Shown here: positions 22,536 through 34,665 of the stretch, piece by piece
Position numbering within the stretch: the stretch's first letter is position 1
Layout of the letters: every line of letters starts with the position of its first letter
Assembly (NCBI GenBank): GCA_008921705.1
Contig: VFFE01006074.1
Span: 277,797-341,796 of the forward strand
DNA from: Burhinus oedicnemus
Taxonomy: Eukaryota > Chordata > Aves > Charadriiformes > Burhinidae
Reading direction: 5' to 3'
DNA length: 64,000 bases
Translations under genes and position numbers: made by a program
Notes under the pieces: model-generated
What the model was told of the DNA's origin: nothing
Seen by the model: only the letters and a program-made list of their open reading frames with translations
Database searches by the model: none

Positions 22536-25500
22536 TGCTTCATGCTGTGGGGAAGGGAGGGGAGATGCTGAGCTCCTGGAGGTGCTTCCTATTGGAGGAG
22601 AGAGAGATTTTAATCTGAGATCCCTGCTGGCAACTCTTCCAAAGGGGAATTAATTACACCAGGACAAATTCATCCCTGGTGGGGGCTCCCTTAGCTTCAA
22701 TGGAGCTGTCACGGGGCTGATTCTGTTGTTATTTTGGAGGAGGGCTGTGTGCTATTTCTTTCTTTTTGTTGTTGGTGGGTTTGGGTTCTTTTTTATTTTT
22801 TAGGTTTTCTTTGGGTGACCTGGTCTTCTGGCTCTTGTCCCCTCTGGCAGTCAAACAGGTTCCAGCAGCCAAAGGTGTGTGTGTTTGTATGAGCCCTTGC
22901 AGAGTTGCTGTACAAGCTTCTGGCCTGGTTAAATCACTACTTTTTTGCTTCGTAGACCTCTTTCTTTCACATTTCCGCTAGGACTGGGGGAGTGGGGAAA
23001 TGGGCATACAGTCCATCTGTCTCTCTCTTAATTTCCCAACCATGCAAACCCCATACACAGAAGAAGTGATGGGAGAGCCACATCTGTCCCCCCTTCCCTC
23101 CATATCTAGCTCTTTGCTGCTTTTCCATCAGCAGCTTTGATTTTACCACTGCCCTCTCTTTGCTAAGAAACGCATGAAGAAGCTGCAGCAGCTTGGGGAA
23201 CTGTTCTCCAACAGCTACAGGTTCAGCAGGGAACACGGGCTGAGCAGGTAGACCCTTCCCTCCTGTCATTTCAAAGGTGTTGCTGGAGCTTGGTTTAATG
23301 GTCTTTTGCAGAGCTGTGACAGATGAAGAATGCGCAGAAAAGACAGAGTTCTTCTGCAGCTAGATTCTGATGGCTTAAGCTCCTTTTTCTTGATGAAGCG
23401 GAGGGATTCACCCCTCTAGATCAGCTCAGTTGGCAGTGAAATGCAGCCAGCTCTGGGTGAAATCCAGAACTGTGTACAAGGAAGGGAGGAAAGTCCTCAT
23501 TTCTAAGCAAGATGGGTGACAAATTTACGGGACGGTGGATGTCAGTGTTGTCTGAACACAGCTGGGATACCTCTGCTCTGGGAAAGGGGCCTCTGTGGAG
23601 TTCTTTAATTCCAAAAGGTTTGCAGCACCTGGTCCTAGAGCATCATCTAAAAATGAGAGAAAAGTGGAAGCTGTCAGAATCTCTTTCTGTAGAAATATGC
23701 TGAAGTATGAAACAGGCTTCCTCACAGACACAACATCTGGGTGTAGAGTAACCAGTAAAAAGTATCCAGCCCTCAGCTCCTGCTGTTTCTCCCTCCCAGC
23801 TGGCCCCTTTTATCCAACCCCTTTAAATGATCCCAGTGATCTGCTCCCATGATCACTTGGAATTTTCTTCCTTACTCTTTTTCAAGCAAACAGGAATTAC
23901 CATTCACTCTGTCTGTCTGTCACCCATTAATAACCTTGAATCTGTCTGCTGATCAAAACTGACAGAGGGTGAAAAGAAGTATTGTGTTCCTACTATTATT
24001 GTGAAAATAGGCAACTAGGGTAGAGGGAAGAGAAACCCTCTGAAGGGAAAAGCTACAGCAGGGAAAACACTATTTTTAAACACCAGAAAATCCAGCCAAA
24101 TAACATTATGCCCCAGAGTCCACCCTCAGTCAGTTCTGCTCTTCACAGGACTGATCGTTTCTGAAGCAGTTGCACAGCAGATTTGACTGGTTGCTGCCTG
24201 ACTGTCTCATTTCTCATTTTCCTCTTAAAAATCACTGTTGCAGGACCATGGGAACAGAAATAGTTCAAGAGAGCAATCCAAGGGACTACCACTTTGGGAA
24301 AGACCTTGTGCTAACCTGTCTGCCAGTTCATTTCAAAGGACAATGGAGTGGGTCAAAGTCATCAGCTCTGAGGTCATTCGAGTGGGGAGGAGTAAAGATA
24401 GGTCAAGACATTTGTTTGCATTAAGTTTGTCAGCACTCACAGATGATGCTGACTGGACATTCTTAAAGTCTTCCTTCTAAATCATCAGAACTGAGGCTGG
24501 ATGTGAAACCCGGTGGTTAGTGCAAAGAGACCCACTGGCTTTGGCCAGACCCTGCTGTCCTGTCTGATTCACCACAGGATGGGTAAAGAAGGATCTACAG
24601 CGAGGCTTGCTCTGAAAGAGTTAATGTATTTTACAAGGAAAGCTGCCATCCCTCAAGGTCATTTTATCTCTTAGTTACATGAATTCTAGGAAAGCAAAGA
24701 TTCCTTCCAAGTAAGTTGCCGGTTTATCCAAGTGATGCTGTTACAGAAATTGTTGTATAAGGTCCAGGTTTTTCCAGGGTATAGAGAGTGTGTGTGGTGT
24801 TTAGATTTAGGCTGTGTGCTGCCAAGCTACTGACTCCCTTTTTTCTTCCCTTTTTCCTCCTCTCACCCTCTCTCCTTCAAATCACAAGCCTAAGAATAAT
24901 TAATAAGAATAATAAATAAACAGATGAAAGTGGAAACATTCCCAAAACCTGTTATCACACAAGCAGTTTCAGTCCAGACCATGCTAGTTTCACATTGAGC
25001 CTTGGAATTGTCAATTCTCATTACTTCCCAGTGTTGAGTGCGGGAGGAGAGAATTTCGATCTCTGTTTTCCAGAATCAAACCCTCTGTTTAGTGCGGTGG
25101 GGAAAGTTGAGATGAAATATAGGTCTCAGGGGACTTTCCCTGTGTGAAAGCTTATTACAGCTGTAACAAAACCTTCTAATCGGAACGGATTCTGTTACAT
25201 GCATGATATTCTGGTCTTGAGCAGGGGGGGGAAATGAGAAAAAGATGACAAAAAGCTTTAAAAGCAATTAAATGAGAACTGCATTCATGCCCCACCTCCT
25301 CCTCCTCACTGCTTGCATTTTCTGTTTACACAGAACCTTTTTCTCTTCTGCATTTTGCCAAGGGTCTTGTGAGATCTGTAGGAGTTTTGCTGGGTCAGGT
25401 TGTTGAATGACATTGTGCAGCAAAGCAAAATTTACAAACTTGGATTCACCCACAGGAATGGAAAACTGTTTAGTGGTGTTTGAAATATAGAATCCATATT

Positions 25501-27119
25501 ACCATAGCATAAGAGCCTAATGGGCTATCTAAATGCAATATTCAGTTACAGTTGAAGACAGGGAACCACTTAAAATGTGTCGTGGTGTCCAATGTTATAA
25601 TAAAGTCACAGACAGAATAAACCCAAAGGCACTGTTTGTGCCGAAATCAAAGTGTTTCTGGGTCTATGCTGGTGATGTAAATGGCTTCAATAAAGCAACT
25701 GAGAAAAAAATTAGTGCCAGTCTCTAATGTATACATGTACAAGTTGTTTTCCTGTGGTTTAGCTTCAATAAATCATATTGGCTGTAAAACAGATGAAGAG
25801 AAAGTGCGAGGGAAAAAAGAGAAAGGTATAAAAAGATGAAATACCTTGCTCAAGCTCAGGGATTAATTCACTATTCTGTCTTATGTCCACTGCATCGCAC
25901 TACCTCAGTTTCTTGTTGCTTGTGATGGTCTAACAGGACGTGTCCACCTGAATGATTCCTCTGGGCGTCTTATTATGCCATGGGTGCTCTGCAGCAGGGT
26001 GGTCCACAGATCAGAAATAACGTCTCTTCAGTTAGGAGAGCATGCAAAGGGACTGCATCATGCAGAAGCTCATTTTAAGACTTGGAGAAAAGACCTGTGA
26101 GACAGACCTTTGGGTTCTGTATACCTCCCTGCCCATAATTTCCTGGATGAGGCTGGGTGTACTTTCGCTTGTTAGTGGTGAAATAACTACCCAGTGGTCA
26201 GAAACCAAGGTGCTGGGAGTTTTGAACACCATGGGGGCACTGGGTTAATAGGGCTAGAATTCATATGTGCTTTGCAAATTCTGATTTTACTGTGCCAAGG
26301 GGTCAGTGAGCCATTTCACCTGGCTGAAACTGAGAAAGATGCTCAGTATATGAGCCAGCATTTTATTTCCACAAACCAGTCAGTTTGTATCCTCAAGAGA
26401 AACTTGTCAGGATGGGACAAAGGCTGCACAGAGTTTGTCACTGCTAGATGCCCTTTTGGAAGGGGCTGGCACTCCATTCTTGTGCCCAAACCTTAGCAAA
26501 TAAGAAAGAAGCTAACAGGCTTAATACCCCTGGAGTAAGAGTCTTCACTCTTCTGTTACTTGTCTTAATGTGATCTTCATCTGAATCTCCTGGATGATTC
26601 ACCAGAGCTTTTCTGGGGCAGTTCCACCTCCCTACTCTTGCTTTGTTTAGACATTTATTTGGGAAAAAACATACCACAGTATGCAACACCAGTGATGTTA
26701 AATTCTGCTGGACTGTAGGTAGATGAAGAGCAAGCAAAAGATGCTTCTTGCCTCTCAAGATTTGGATTCCTATCTGATCCTATTCTTTTGTCTATTGCAA
26801 GCTCTTCTGAGAATGGATCATCTCTTGTTTCACATAAGTGTATTGGTTGGCATGAATTTGGGGAAAGATTAGGAAGCACCCTCTCCGAGGGCTACTGTGA
26901 TGCTACTCAAATAAAAGCAGCAAGTGCCCTGGTGTTCAGAAGCAATCTTGCAATGATGGTGATCAAGGAAAGAGATCAAAAATCATCTGATCCCCCCCGG
27001 TATTCACGTGAAACACTGTCTGCATATTGGGACTTGAAGGAAGCAATCTTATTTTCCTTCAGCTCTCCCATGGATAGCTCCCCCTTTTCTCTTCTTTTCT
27101 CTTCTTCCCCCTAAGAAAT
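22536..27119. other. Non-coding unique sequence
   Basis: No recognisable gene. A weak MIR-head resemblance near 24509-24545 is too short to call. A MEF2-like CTATTTTTAA occurs at 24070-24079. Open frames (maximum 108 codons) lack recognisable domains. Confidence 0.5.
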
Positions 27120-27420
27120 ACAGGGTAGGGGTGGTAAAATTATAAAGCTGCCATTTAAAGCTGCTCCACGCTGTGAAATGAAACACAGATAATGAACGTT
27201 TCCAGCTCAGCCAGAGCACTCTCCGAGGTATATTTTTATCTCCACGGTGCCAGAGATTAACTGTACATTTGTCTTAATGGTATCACCCTTTAGTGTTAAT
27301 GGAAGCTATGTGTGTAAATCCCTGACCATCCAAATGAGAATACACTTTGAATGATCACAATAAATCAAAGTAAATGGAAGACCCCTGCAGGCCAAATTCA
27401 TCCCCAGAGCAACTCCTGAG
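27120..27420. promoter_or_regulatory. CNE-like stretch with repeated TTAATGG/TTAAC cores
   Basis: This 300-base stretch has balanced composition without simple repeats. It carries AGATAATG (27187 on), ATTAACTG, CTTAATGG and GTTAATGG cores within roughly 120 bases, and an AATAAATCAAAG segment near 27360. Such texture is typical of conserved non-coding elements near developmental genes. This is pattern judgement only: conservation cannot be measured here. Confidence 0.2.
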
Positions 27421-30400
27421 GCTTTTAGGAAGCTTATGCCAAGCAGGCACAGCAAGAACAAACACAGTAGATCATGTCACCTGCTTTATGATTTCAAAGT
27501 AGTCACGATGATGATACTTCCAGTTGTAACTAGGTAATTTGCTCTTTAAAAATGACTTGCAAAGGAAAAACTTCACTGGCTTTGGTCATTTTGGGATCTC
27601 TATAGTACTTTGAGAAATGGACTCGGTTGTTTCTTTTTATAAAAAGGTTTATTTATTGACATGTTTGTAATTTATAAATGCGTGTTCTTTCTGGTCTACT
27701 TTCCTCTCAAAAATGGAAAACTGGCAAGACTACAACAATGAAGGTATCAAAAAAGTGATGCCTACTGGAGAAGGGAAAATACATTTATTTTCAGCTGCTT
27801 AAATCTCTTTGGACTGATGAAATTTTGTGAAAATGTGTCCATTTTAAACACAAAACCTATTAAATTCTCAGCAACAACTCCAATTCCCTTTTCCAAGAAA
27901 TACAGGCAAGAGAGACATAAACGAATAAAGAGACATAGTGTTCCTGAGTCTGTAAAGTAGAAACAAATATAATACAGTATAATATATTACATAAAGTCTT
28001 TTGTGCTTCATTTAGGCACTATGGAAGTAAAAGACAGACAGACCATTGTCCTTTTCTAATTTGCAGATTCTTTTTTTTTTAGGTGAGGGACGGTGTAACT
28101 TAAAGGACACTGATGGAAACAGGGATAAGTATAGGACAAGAAAGGAGTTTCATCTTCCAAAAGAGTCTGCAACTCTCCATATATAGAAATGACCTAGAAT
28201 TATATTTCAGACTTCATCAGCAACTCTGAGTTTCTTGAAAAATACAGGAATTCCTATTGCCCACAGTACCCGAGTAGAACTGCTTGAGCAGAAAAATGAG
28301 AACTGGGAAGTTAAATCTTTTTGCTGTTTTTAGTTGTGAAATAGAGCACAATGCAGAAGGGAAGACAGAGATCATTGTTAGCTAAAAAGTGAAAATATCT
28401 AAATACTTAGTTGTTTGATGGGGACACAGAAAATGTCCCCCTTTGAAAAAATGACTCTGAAATCCTCCTTCAATCTGGCTGGTGCAGTGCTCTCTCTCTC
28501 TCTTCCTATGTCATTTAGCTTTGAGGATTTCTGTGTCTTCTGGGTGACAAAGTCAATGCTCATCATCATCTTCCACCTGCCGTGTAGGATACATCCAGCT
28601 TGGTGGCAGCATCCTTAAATAATTCCTCATTGGAGCTTTACAAGGAAGAAAGAAAAAATGTCTTTTGTCATTGAGAAAAAGCTCTCAATGTCTCCATCCA
28701 AGGTCTCTTGGATCTCATAGATCAGATATAGAGCAGGCTATTAGGGGTTTAGGAAGTCACCAGCAAAGTACCTGGTCATCTCTGATCATTTTAATGAACG
28801 CAGTGTTTCTACACTGGATAAGTCTCAGCCAGAATAATGCATTAGGAAATGAGAAGTATGCGGAAGGCAACAAAGAAAAGTCAGGCTATTTTCAGTTGGC
28901 ATAACCTGCTATACAGATTCTCTTTTCCTCTCTGGACATTGATTAGAGATTTGCAGGCTGATGAAGGCGAATCCCGCACCCTGAAACATTCACTTTTCTT
29001 GTATGCATACTTTCTTTCAATGCCTTTTCTTTTGATGGACAGGAAGATGGCTTGGGAATAAATTTTCTCATTTCAAACCTAGTTTTCTGTTCAGCTGTCC
29101 TGCAGTGTAACTATAAAATTAATTCTTGTGCTACTGACTGCTCTTCAGAAAGATTGTGGTGATTTTCCATCCCTGGAGCTTCTCCATTCTTGTTTCTTCA
29201 AGAACTTCTATGAGCTTTGTGCCATCAAATACCTCCTGTTTTGTGTAGAAAAACCATTTATGCATTTCCTTATTTACCTAGGCAAACCTGGGCCACCAAG
29301 CAGTCCACGACTGCCTGATTCCAGGAGGAATGTAAAGTTGCTATCAAGAGCAAAAGGAACCTCTTTTGCACTTTCGAACAATACTTCCTGGGTTACATCA
29401 CCGCGGAAGCGGAACAAGCCATTGAGTTAAGATCTACATCTAAAACACACCCACGTTGCAAACTGTTCAAATCTGATCTACTAGTTTTAGTTAAAAAGAA
29501 ACCCCTCCCTCCAATATTTATTTCTGGAACTCAAAATATTTTGTTAGTTTGTAGTTGTTTCCGTCCTCTTTCTGCACTCCCCAAGTGCAACCAAGACCGA
29601 AAGCCCAAGAGCTAATAGGCAAAAAGGGCAGTTCTTGGCCTGAGTGACAAACGGGAAGCACTGAATTTGTTGTAAGACTAATTAAATTTCTGACCTCTTT
29701 TTGCAGTGGTGAGAGGATCACAGAAGTCAGCTGGGAGTTTGACGGGGACCTGCATCTAAACAGAAAGAGGCTGTGCTGGAAATTAAGCTCGATGAGTGCT
29801 GTTGGTGTCCCTCCATTGACTCCAGGGGTACTGAACTTAAAAAAATGGATTTACACAAAACTTTTTTCTGTAAAACCCAAGACCTTGGGGACAAAGCTGG
29901 GTGAGTCAACAAATGGGGCTTTTTCATCCCCTCCGTGGAGGAGGGCACGCAGCTAAAAAGCAGCTCTTCCATCCTGCCCTCCCCCTTCGAGCTGGCTGCC
30001 CCACCTGTTATGAGCCAAGAGTAATCAGAGAGACGAAGGGCAGAAGCGGTATTTTTACAGGATGAACCCACCGGGTCAGCTGGAGGCCTGCTGTAACCCA
30101 ATATCGAGTTGTGACTGCAGACAGGCACGATGCAAGGCTTGGGGGAGGAGGGTGGTGAAGGATGGGTGGAGGGAAAGCAGGGCAGTCTCAAAGGAGGAAA
30201 AACCTCACTTAGGAGACTTCTGTTTCCCTTTGGTGCCCTGAAAAATGAATAGTGGGGATTGTTGATGAAATGCGTGAGCCAGGGCTTGTTTAAGGGGGAG
30301 GACAAGGGAAAACGGTGGGGCAGGGGCAAAGGGAGCCACCACTCGCAGGGACAAAGAGCACATGTGTACACTGTGTGCCCCATCCACTGGGGAAGGCAGT

Positions 30401-31167
30401 CACGCAGAGGTATCTGTTTCATTCATTCACCTGCTTCTCTCTCCGTTTGTGCATAGTAAACAGAGACTCATATCGCTTCAGACTTCCCCCACCCCACCCC
30501 TCGTGGTACCGCCAAGCACTGGACCAGCCCGTTTCTTCCAGGGAAGCCTATTTCTGACCATGACAGAGTTCCCCCTATGCCTCTCATGCAGAGTCAGAGA
30601 CTTGCTGCTGAAGGGGCTGCCTGGGGAAGAAACACCTGCAAGGAGCCACAGCTGTGGTGCGAGCTGCTCTCCTAATGCTCTGTTTAGGATTACAGCACTC
30701 CAGAGCATCACATTACCCCAGTGGCTGCAGTGAAACCTGGTATTAATTCACATTAGCAAGGATCAGATTTAGCATGTTGGGAGGGGGAGGACTGTTATTA
30801 TTGTTTCTAAAACTGCTGGAGCAAACTCCTAGGACTGGTCTTTCATTAATCCTGGCAATGGCCAGAGGAGCTTCTTTGTTCCTCCACACCACTGGCCGCT
30901 TACCCTGTCTCCTCTTGCATGAATGCCTCTAAGCACAGGCATTCGTTTTCATGATGGGGTTACTTGAGTATTTTTATTTTTGATGTGCCACAATTAGTAA
31001 CTTTCAAAGCAAATTTCTGGATGTTGTGGAATGGCTTTGGATTGCATTGCAACAGAACAGAGTCTTCCAATACTGGGAGGAGAGCTGCAGATCACCTCTT
31101 GTCCGTGCCCATGATGGATTATCCCAAGATCAGAAAAAGGGAAAGAGGGTCTAAGCAGTAAGAACAG
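27421..31167. other. Non-coding sequence with a GC-richer block at about 29.9-30.7 kb
   Basis: AT-rich sequence to about 29.7 kb gives way to a GC-richer block containing a 231-codon frame on the minus strand (29727-30422) and the G-quadruplex motif at 30294-30333. The frame starts with ATG but is rich in Pro, Ser, Leu and Cys and has no domain, signal peptide or family resemblance I recognise. I treat it as chance. Before this, 28051-28088 has a splice-acceptor-like arrangement (see findings). Confidence 0.5.
30294..30333 (+). other. Multi-run G-quadruplex motif
   Basis: Five G-runs (30294-30298, 30306-30308, 30317-30320, 30323-30326 and 30331-30333) are separated by 7, 8, 2 and 4 bases. 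One loop exceeds the strict 7-base limit by one, so the motif is canonical only under the relaxed rule. About 155 bases downstream (30486-30500) three C-runs of 4-5 bases lie on the same strand. Confidence 0.6.
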
Positions 31168-31315
31168 TGAAACTCTGGGACAGATTTGCACAAGGAGGGT
31201 GTGGAATCTTTATTGCTGGGTAATTTTAAGAATATCTGTTGGGTAGATCTGATTTTGAATTTGGGTAGGGATATTCTGCATGCACTTCAAGGTCCTTTTC
31301 AACCTGTTTTTTTGA
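31168..31315 (+). repeat. Old CR1 LINE, 3' end fragment
   Basis: The order of landmarks follows the CR1 3' terminal region. AACTCTGGGACAGATTTGC is followed by GGAGGGTGTGGAATC, TAATTTTAAGAA, ATCTGTTGGGTAGATCTGA, then GATATTCTGCATGC and TCAAGGTCCTTTTCAACCTG. CR1 is the dominant retrotransposon of birds and other sauropsids, and 5'-truncated 3' ends are its usual form. The terminal octamer microsatellite typical of young copies is absent and divergence is high, so the copy is old and inactive. Orientation is sense on the plus strand. Confidence 0.75.
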
Positions 31316-34300
31316 TGCAGCCATTAAAAGGGTGAGATGGAGTTACTTGTCTGACCTGAAAATTTTAGTAGGATACTTTTCTTCCCTTTCCCTACCCACA
31401 CCACCTCTTCTTTACTGAGTGTTGCTGAGGCTGTTTCTATCTGAGGAGTATAAGCATTCCCCAGGCTTATAGTTGCCTTATAGGTTGCATCTAGAGTGGT
31501 GTGTTTAGTTGTCCCTGAAGGGCCTCATAATACCACCCTGGTGTTTTTCCAAGCCAAGGACCATTCCACATATGTATAAATGACCCCTGATTTCAGATGG
31601 TGCTTCTTGAATCCAGGGGAACATAAACATCAGTAGCAACCACCACTGCTCAGTACAGCTAGTGTTAAATATCACCTCAATGCCCTTGTACAGCCTTGGA
31701 ACGGATATGAAAAAGGAAGTGAAAAAAAGTATTTGAACTGAAGCCTTCAGAGGCTGCAAATCCCAACCATGTTTGTTAACTTTATTTACAGTTTCAGAAT
31801 TATCTTGAAATGTCATTAATATCGGCTGTGCTACAAAATTCAGAAACTTACCAATGCTTAGCTAGAGAGGGGTGGACTAGAACAATAGAGACAGAGACAA
31901 GACACGAGGTCTCGTGCTGTATGCAGTGCCAGGGGTAAAGAATGAGGACTAGCACATCATCTACTGACTCCTGCATGACATATCTTTGTGTAGAGGAGAG
32001 AATACTTCTGCCATTTGTTAGAATGTCAACCTTGTGCATAGAAATCTTCTACATATCATCCAGATTTGTAAAGCCAGAAGAGGACATCTGAATATCAGGT
32101 TTCACCTCCTATACAAACACAGGCCATCAAATTATTACTTCTCTACTGAGCCTGAATAGTTTGTTCCGGCAAAGCAGCCGGGAGAAGAGAAATCAAGTGC
32201 TTTCTGTGGTGCTTTATTCTACTTAAGCTGGTGAACCCTGGTTCCCTTCCTCTGCTGCCCTAGCGTGGTCTCACGCTGTCCTGTATGCACTGCAGAGGAC
32301 AGTCAATCTTCAGAGGTCTTACTGGCATCTCAAGATCAAAGTACTGTAAGATTGACCATCCATCTTATCTCATACATGCCACACTGCCGCTCTCAGATGG
32401 CAAACATTGCAGGCAGCTTTGTCATCAGTCAGTCTGGGATCATATTTAGCAAGTTACAGTGATGAACTGTCAGAGCCTGGCTCCCTCTGGAATCAGTGGA
32501 GAAAAGTAGCTGCTGCCTGGACTTTAGGGCATCTACTGTGGCCAGTCTGGATATAGCTCTTGATCTTTAGGTAGGTCTCCTGCTGATGCGGTGTTTTTAG
32601 CATTATTGCATTCTCTTCCTCTCTGTGCTCTGACACCCAAATTTATTGATGTTCATTTTAATTCTCCTGGAAGAAAAAAAAAGAAAAAAGAAAATCCTGC
32701 CTTCAATATACACATGTGTTTTTCTGAGTGCTCCCAGGATTACACTGTTGTGTGTGCAAGCTGAAGGCAAGGCCTTCCAAACTGATTTATCTCTTCAGCG
32801 CGTTATCACTCTCTGGACAACATGACTTCATATGGGGCAGAATTAATGGGCTTCTGATAGAGTCACAATGCAGCTTCTCAAAGGCCACTCTGTCTGGGAA
32901 ACTCCAGATATTTCTGAGAAACCCTGGAAGTAATTAGGTGACTCCAGGAGTCAGAGAACTCTGTTGGGGCTTTCCAGGCATGTTTTTCTATCCTGAGTTT
33001 GGATGTATCCAAAAATTCATACCCACCTCTCTTCTCTGCAGATCTAGGGATTTGAGTACAACGAATGTTTGGAGGGCAAGGGAGGGCCAACAGAAGAGGC
33101 TTAGTCATTAGTGGGGACTACTTTTCTCTCAGACAACATCAGACACAACAGGGTGTTAAGCCGTCCTGCTGTGGAGCTTGATGTGTTTGTGAGAACAGAA
33201 AGTATTCTCATGACAGGAGGGGAGGTTCAGCAGAGAGCACCAAGGGAGCTTTTCTGACAAGACATAACTGCACCTCCAGTTGCTCCTGGTCATTTAAGAT
33301 CACTTGGCATTTTCTGCAAGATGACAACCAATGTCTGGGTAGGATTCTCGTTAGATCAGTTACTTTGCTTCTGCTTTAATTTTCTGCTTTCACCACCAGC
33401 TGCAGGCAAATGCCTTTTCTCCTTCCTTTCCTGAGTTTTTGTAAACACTGTGCTGTAAAACAGCTACTTGCACTCCTCTCTACATTTCATCGGGGAGCAA
33501 ATATCTCCCTGATACGCCTCTTGGCTGGATTTGCTCGGAATGAAAGGTGTTGATGCATTGTCTCATACCGAGCAATACTAACAAACCAAACAAAAAGGAA
33601 CTTCTCTAAAGACGGTATAGAAAATAAACTGCTGTAGTAATAGTGAGCATCATCTAAAAATGAAAACCAGTCAAAATAAAGTCAATTTGTTCTTTTCATT
33701 GGGACACACACAATCAAGTAAGTTGCCTGACTCTGTCATTACAGCATAGAAAATCCAACATCTGTATAAGTGATGAAATTTCATAACCTCCCCTGTATAA
33801 CCTTGCTTGATTTTGACACTTGTGACTTATGATAGGTTTAGAGGTCAACCCTGAAGCGTGAGTATTGTTTCAATCATGCTGCTCCCTCTCATGAATTACG
33901 TTAGCAAGGGCTTGGTCACAGTTATCTGTGCAACAAAGAAATATTGTAGTAGAAGTTGTAGCATGGTAGGATAGTTACTGTGGTGATGTAGTTAAAATGC
34001 CTGGGAGAGAGGTTTTCATTGTTGAAAAGTCTACATAATAAAAGTTTAATGTAGTCCATGGGACGTGTTTTTTTTCTTAGGATTTATGAGTGGAGCTTGG
34101 TGAGTGATACATATTTTGGTCTGGTCACCAAAATGGAAAATCAGAAAGGGAAAAAAAGGCTCAACCAACACGATAATCTTCTGAGTTTTTGGATGAAAAT
34201 AAAAGGTTGATTTTGGATCTGAATGAAACGTTTCATTGGACTGAAATTGAAAGGCTTTTTACACTTATTAGTTACTTAGACCATTTAGAAAGTTGGGGTT

Positions 34301-34509
34301 TTTTCTTTTGTTGCTTTTAAATGCAATGCTTATTTTTAATTGTAAAGTACCATTTCAAAACCTCCCTAAAAGTTTTGTTTTGAAAATGCCTGAGAGATTT
34401 TGAAAGATGTCAACACTGATATGTTCCTCGGCCAAAAATATTCACCACTCTGCTCAGTTTGGTGATCTCTTTTAGTCCTACCCTAACACCAGGTTTTGGC
34501 ACATTAACT
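31316..34509. other. Non-coding unique sequence
   Basis: No gene or classifiable repeat seen. A-rich runs broken by single G residues lie near 32670-32695. A 19-base word at 33645-33663 is repeated exactly at 23638-23656 (see findings). Confidence 0.5.
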
Positions 34510-34551
34510 ATTATTATCATTAATAATAATAATAATAACAATAACCATAAT
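34510..34551. repeat. Imperfect (TAA)n microsatellite
   Basis: TTA/TAA-type triplets run from 34510, with a short inverted TTATTA start and a purer TAATAATAA core at about 34521-34538 that decays into ATAACAATAACC. It lies directly 5' of a MIR-like fragment, as often happens where simple repeats grow next to SINE remnants. Confidence 0.85.
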
Positions 34552-34564
34552 ATCATCACCCAGC

Positions 34565-34665
34565 TGTGCTTAGAAGGCCTGGGCACCAGTCCCAGATCTG
34601 CTATGACAAATCTTTTCAACTCTCTGGGCTTCTGTTTCACCTCCCACTCTTTGGCTCTCTTATCT
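34565..34665 (+). repeat. MIR-type SINE relic
   Basis: CCAGTCCCAGATCTGCTATGAC is followed by TCAACTCTCTGGGCTTCTGTTTCACC. This parallels the MIR order of 'AATCCCGGCTCTGCCACT', then 'TAACCTCTCTGAGCCTCAGTTTCC'. The TGTGTGACC core between the two is largely lost. Boundaries are approximate. Confidence 0.55.

Noticed and set aside
24509..24545. MIR head (GGTGGTTAGTGCAAAGAG)
   Set aside because: Too short, and not followed by the MIR core.
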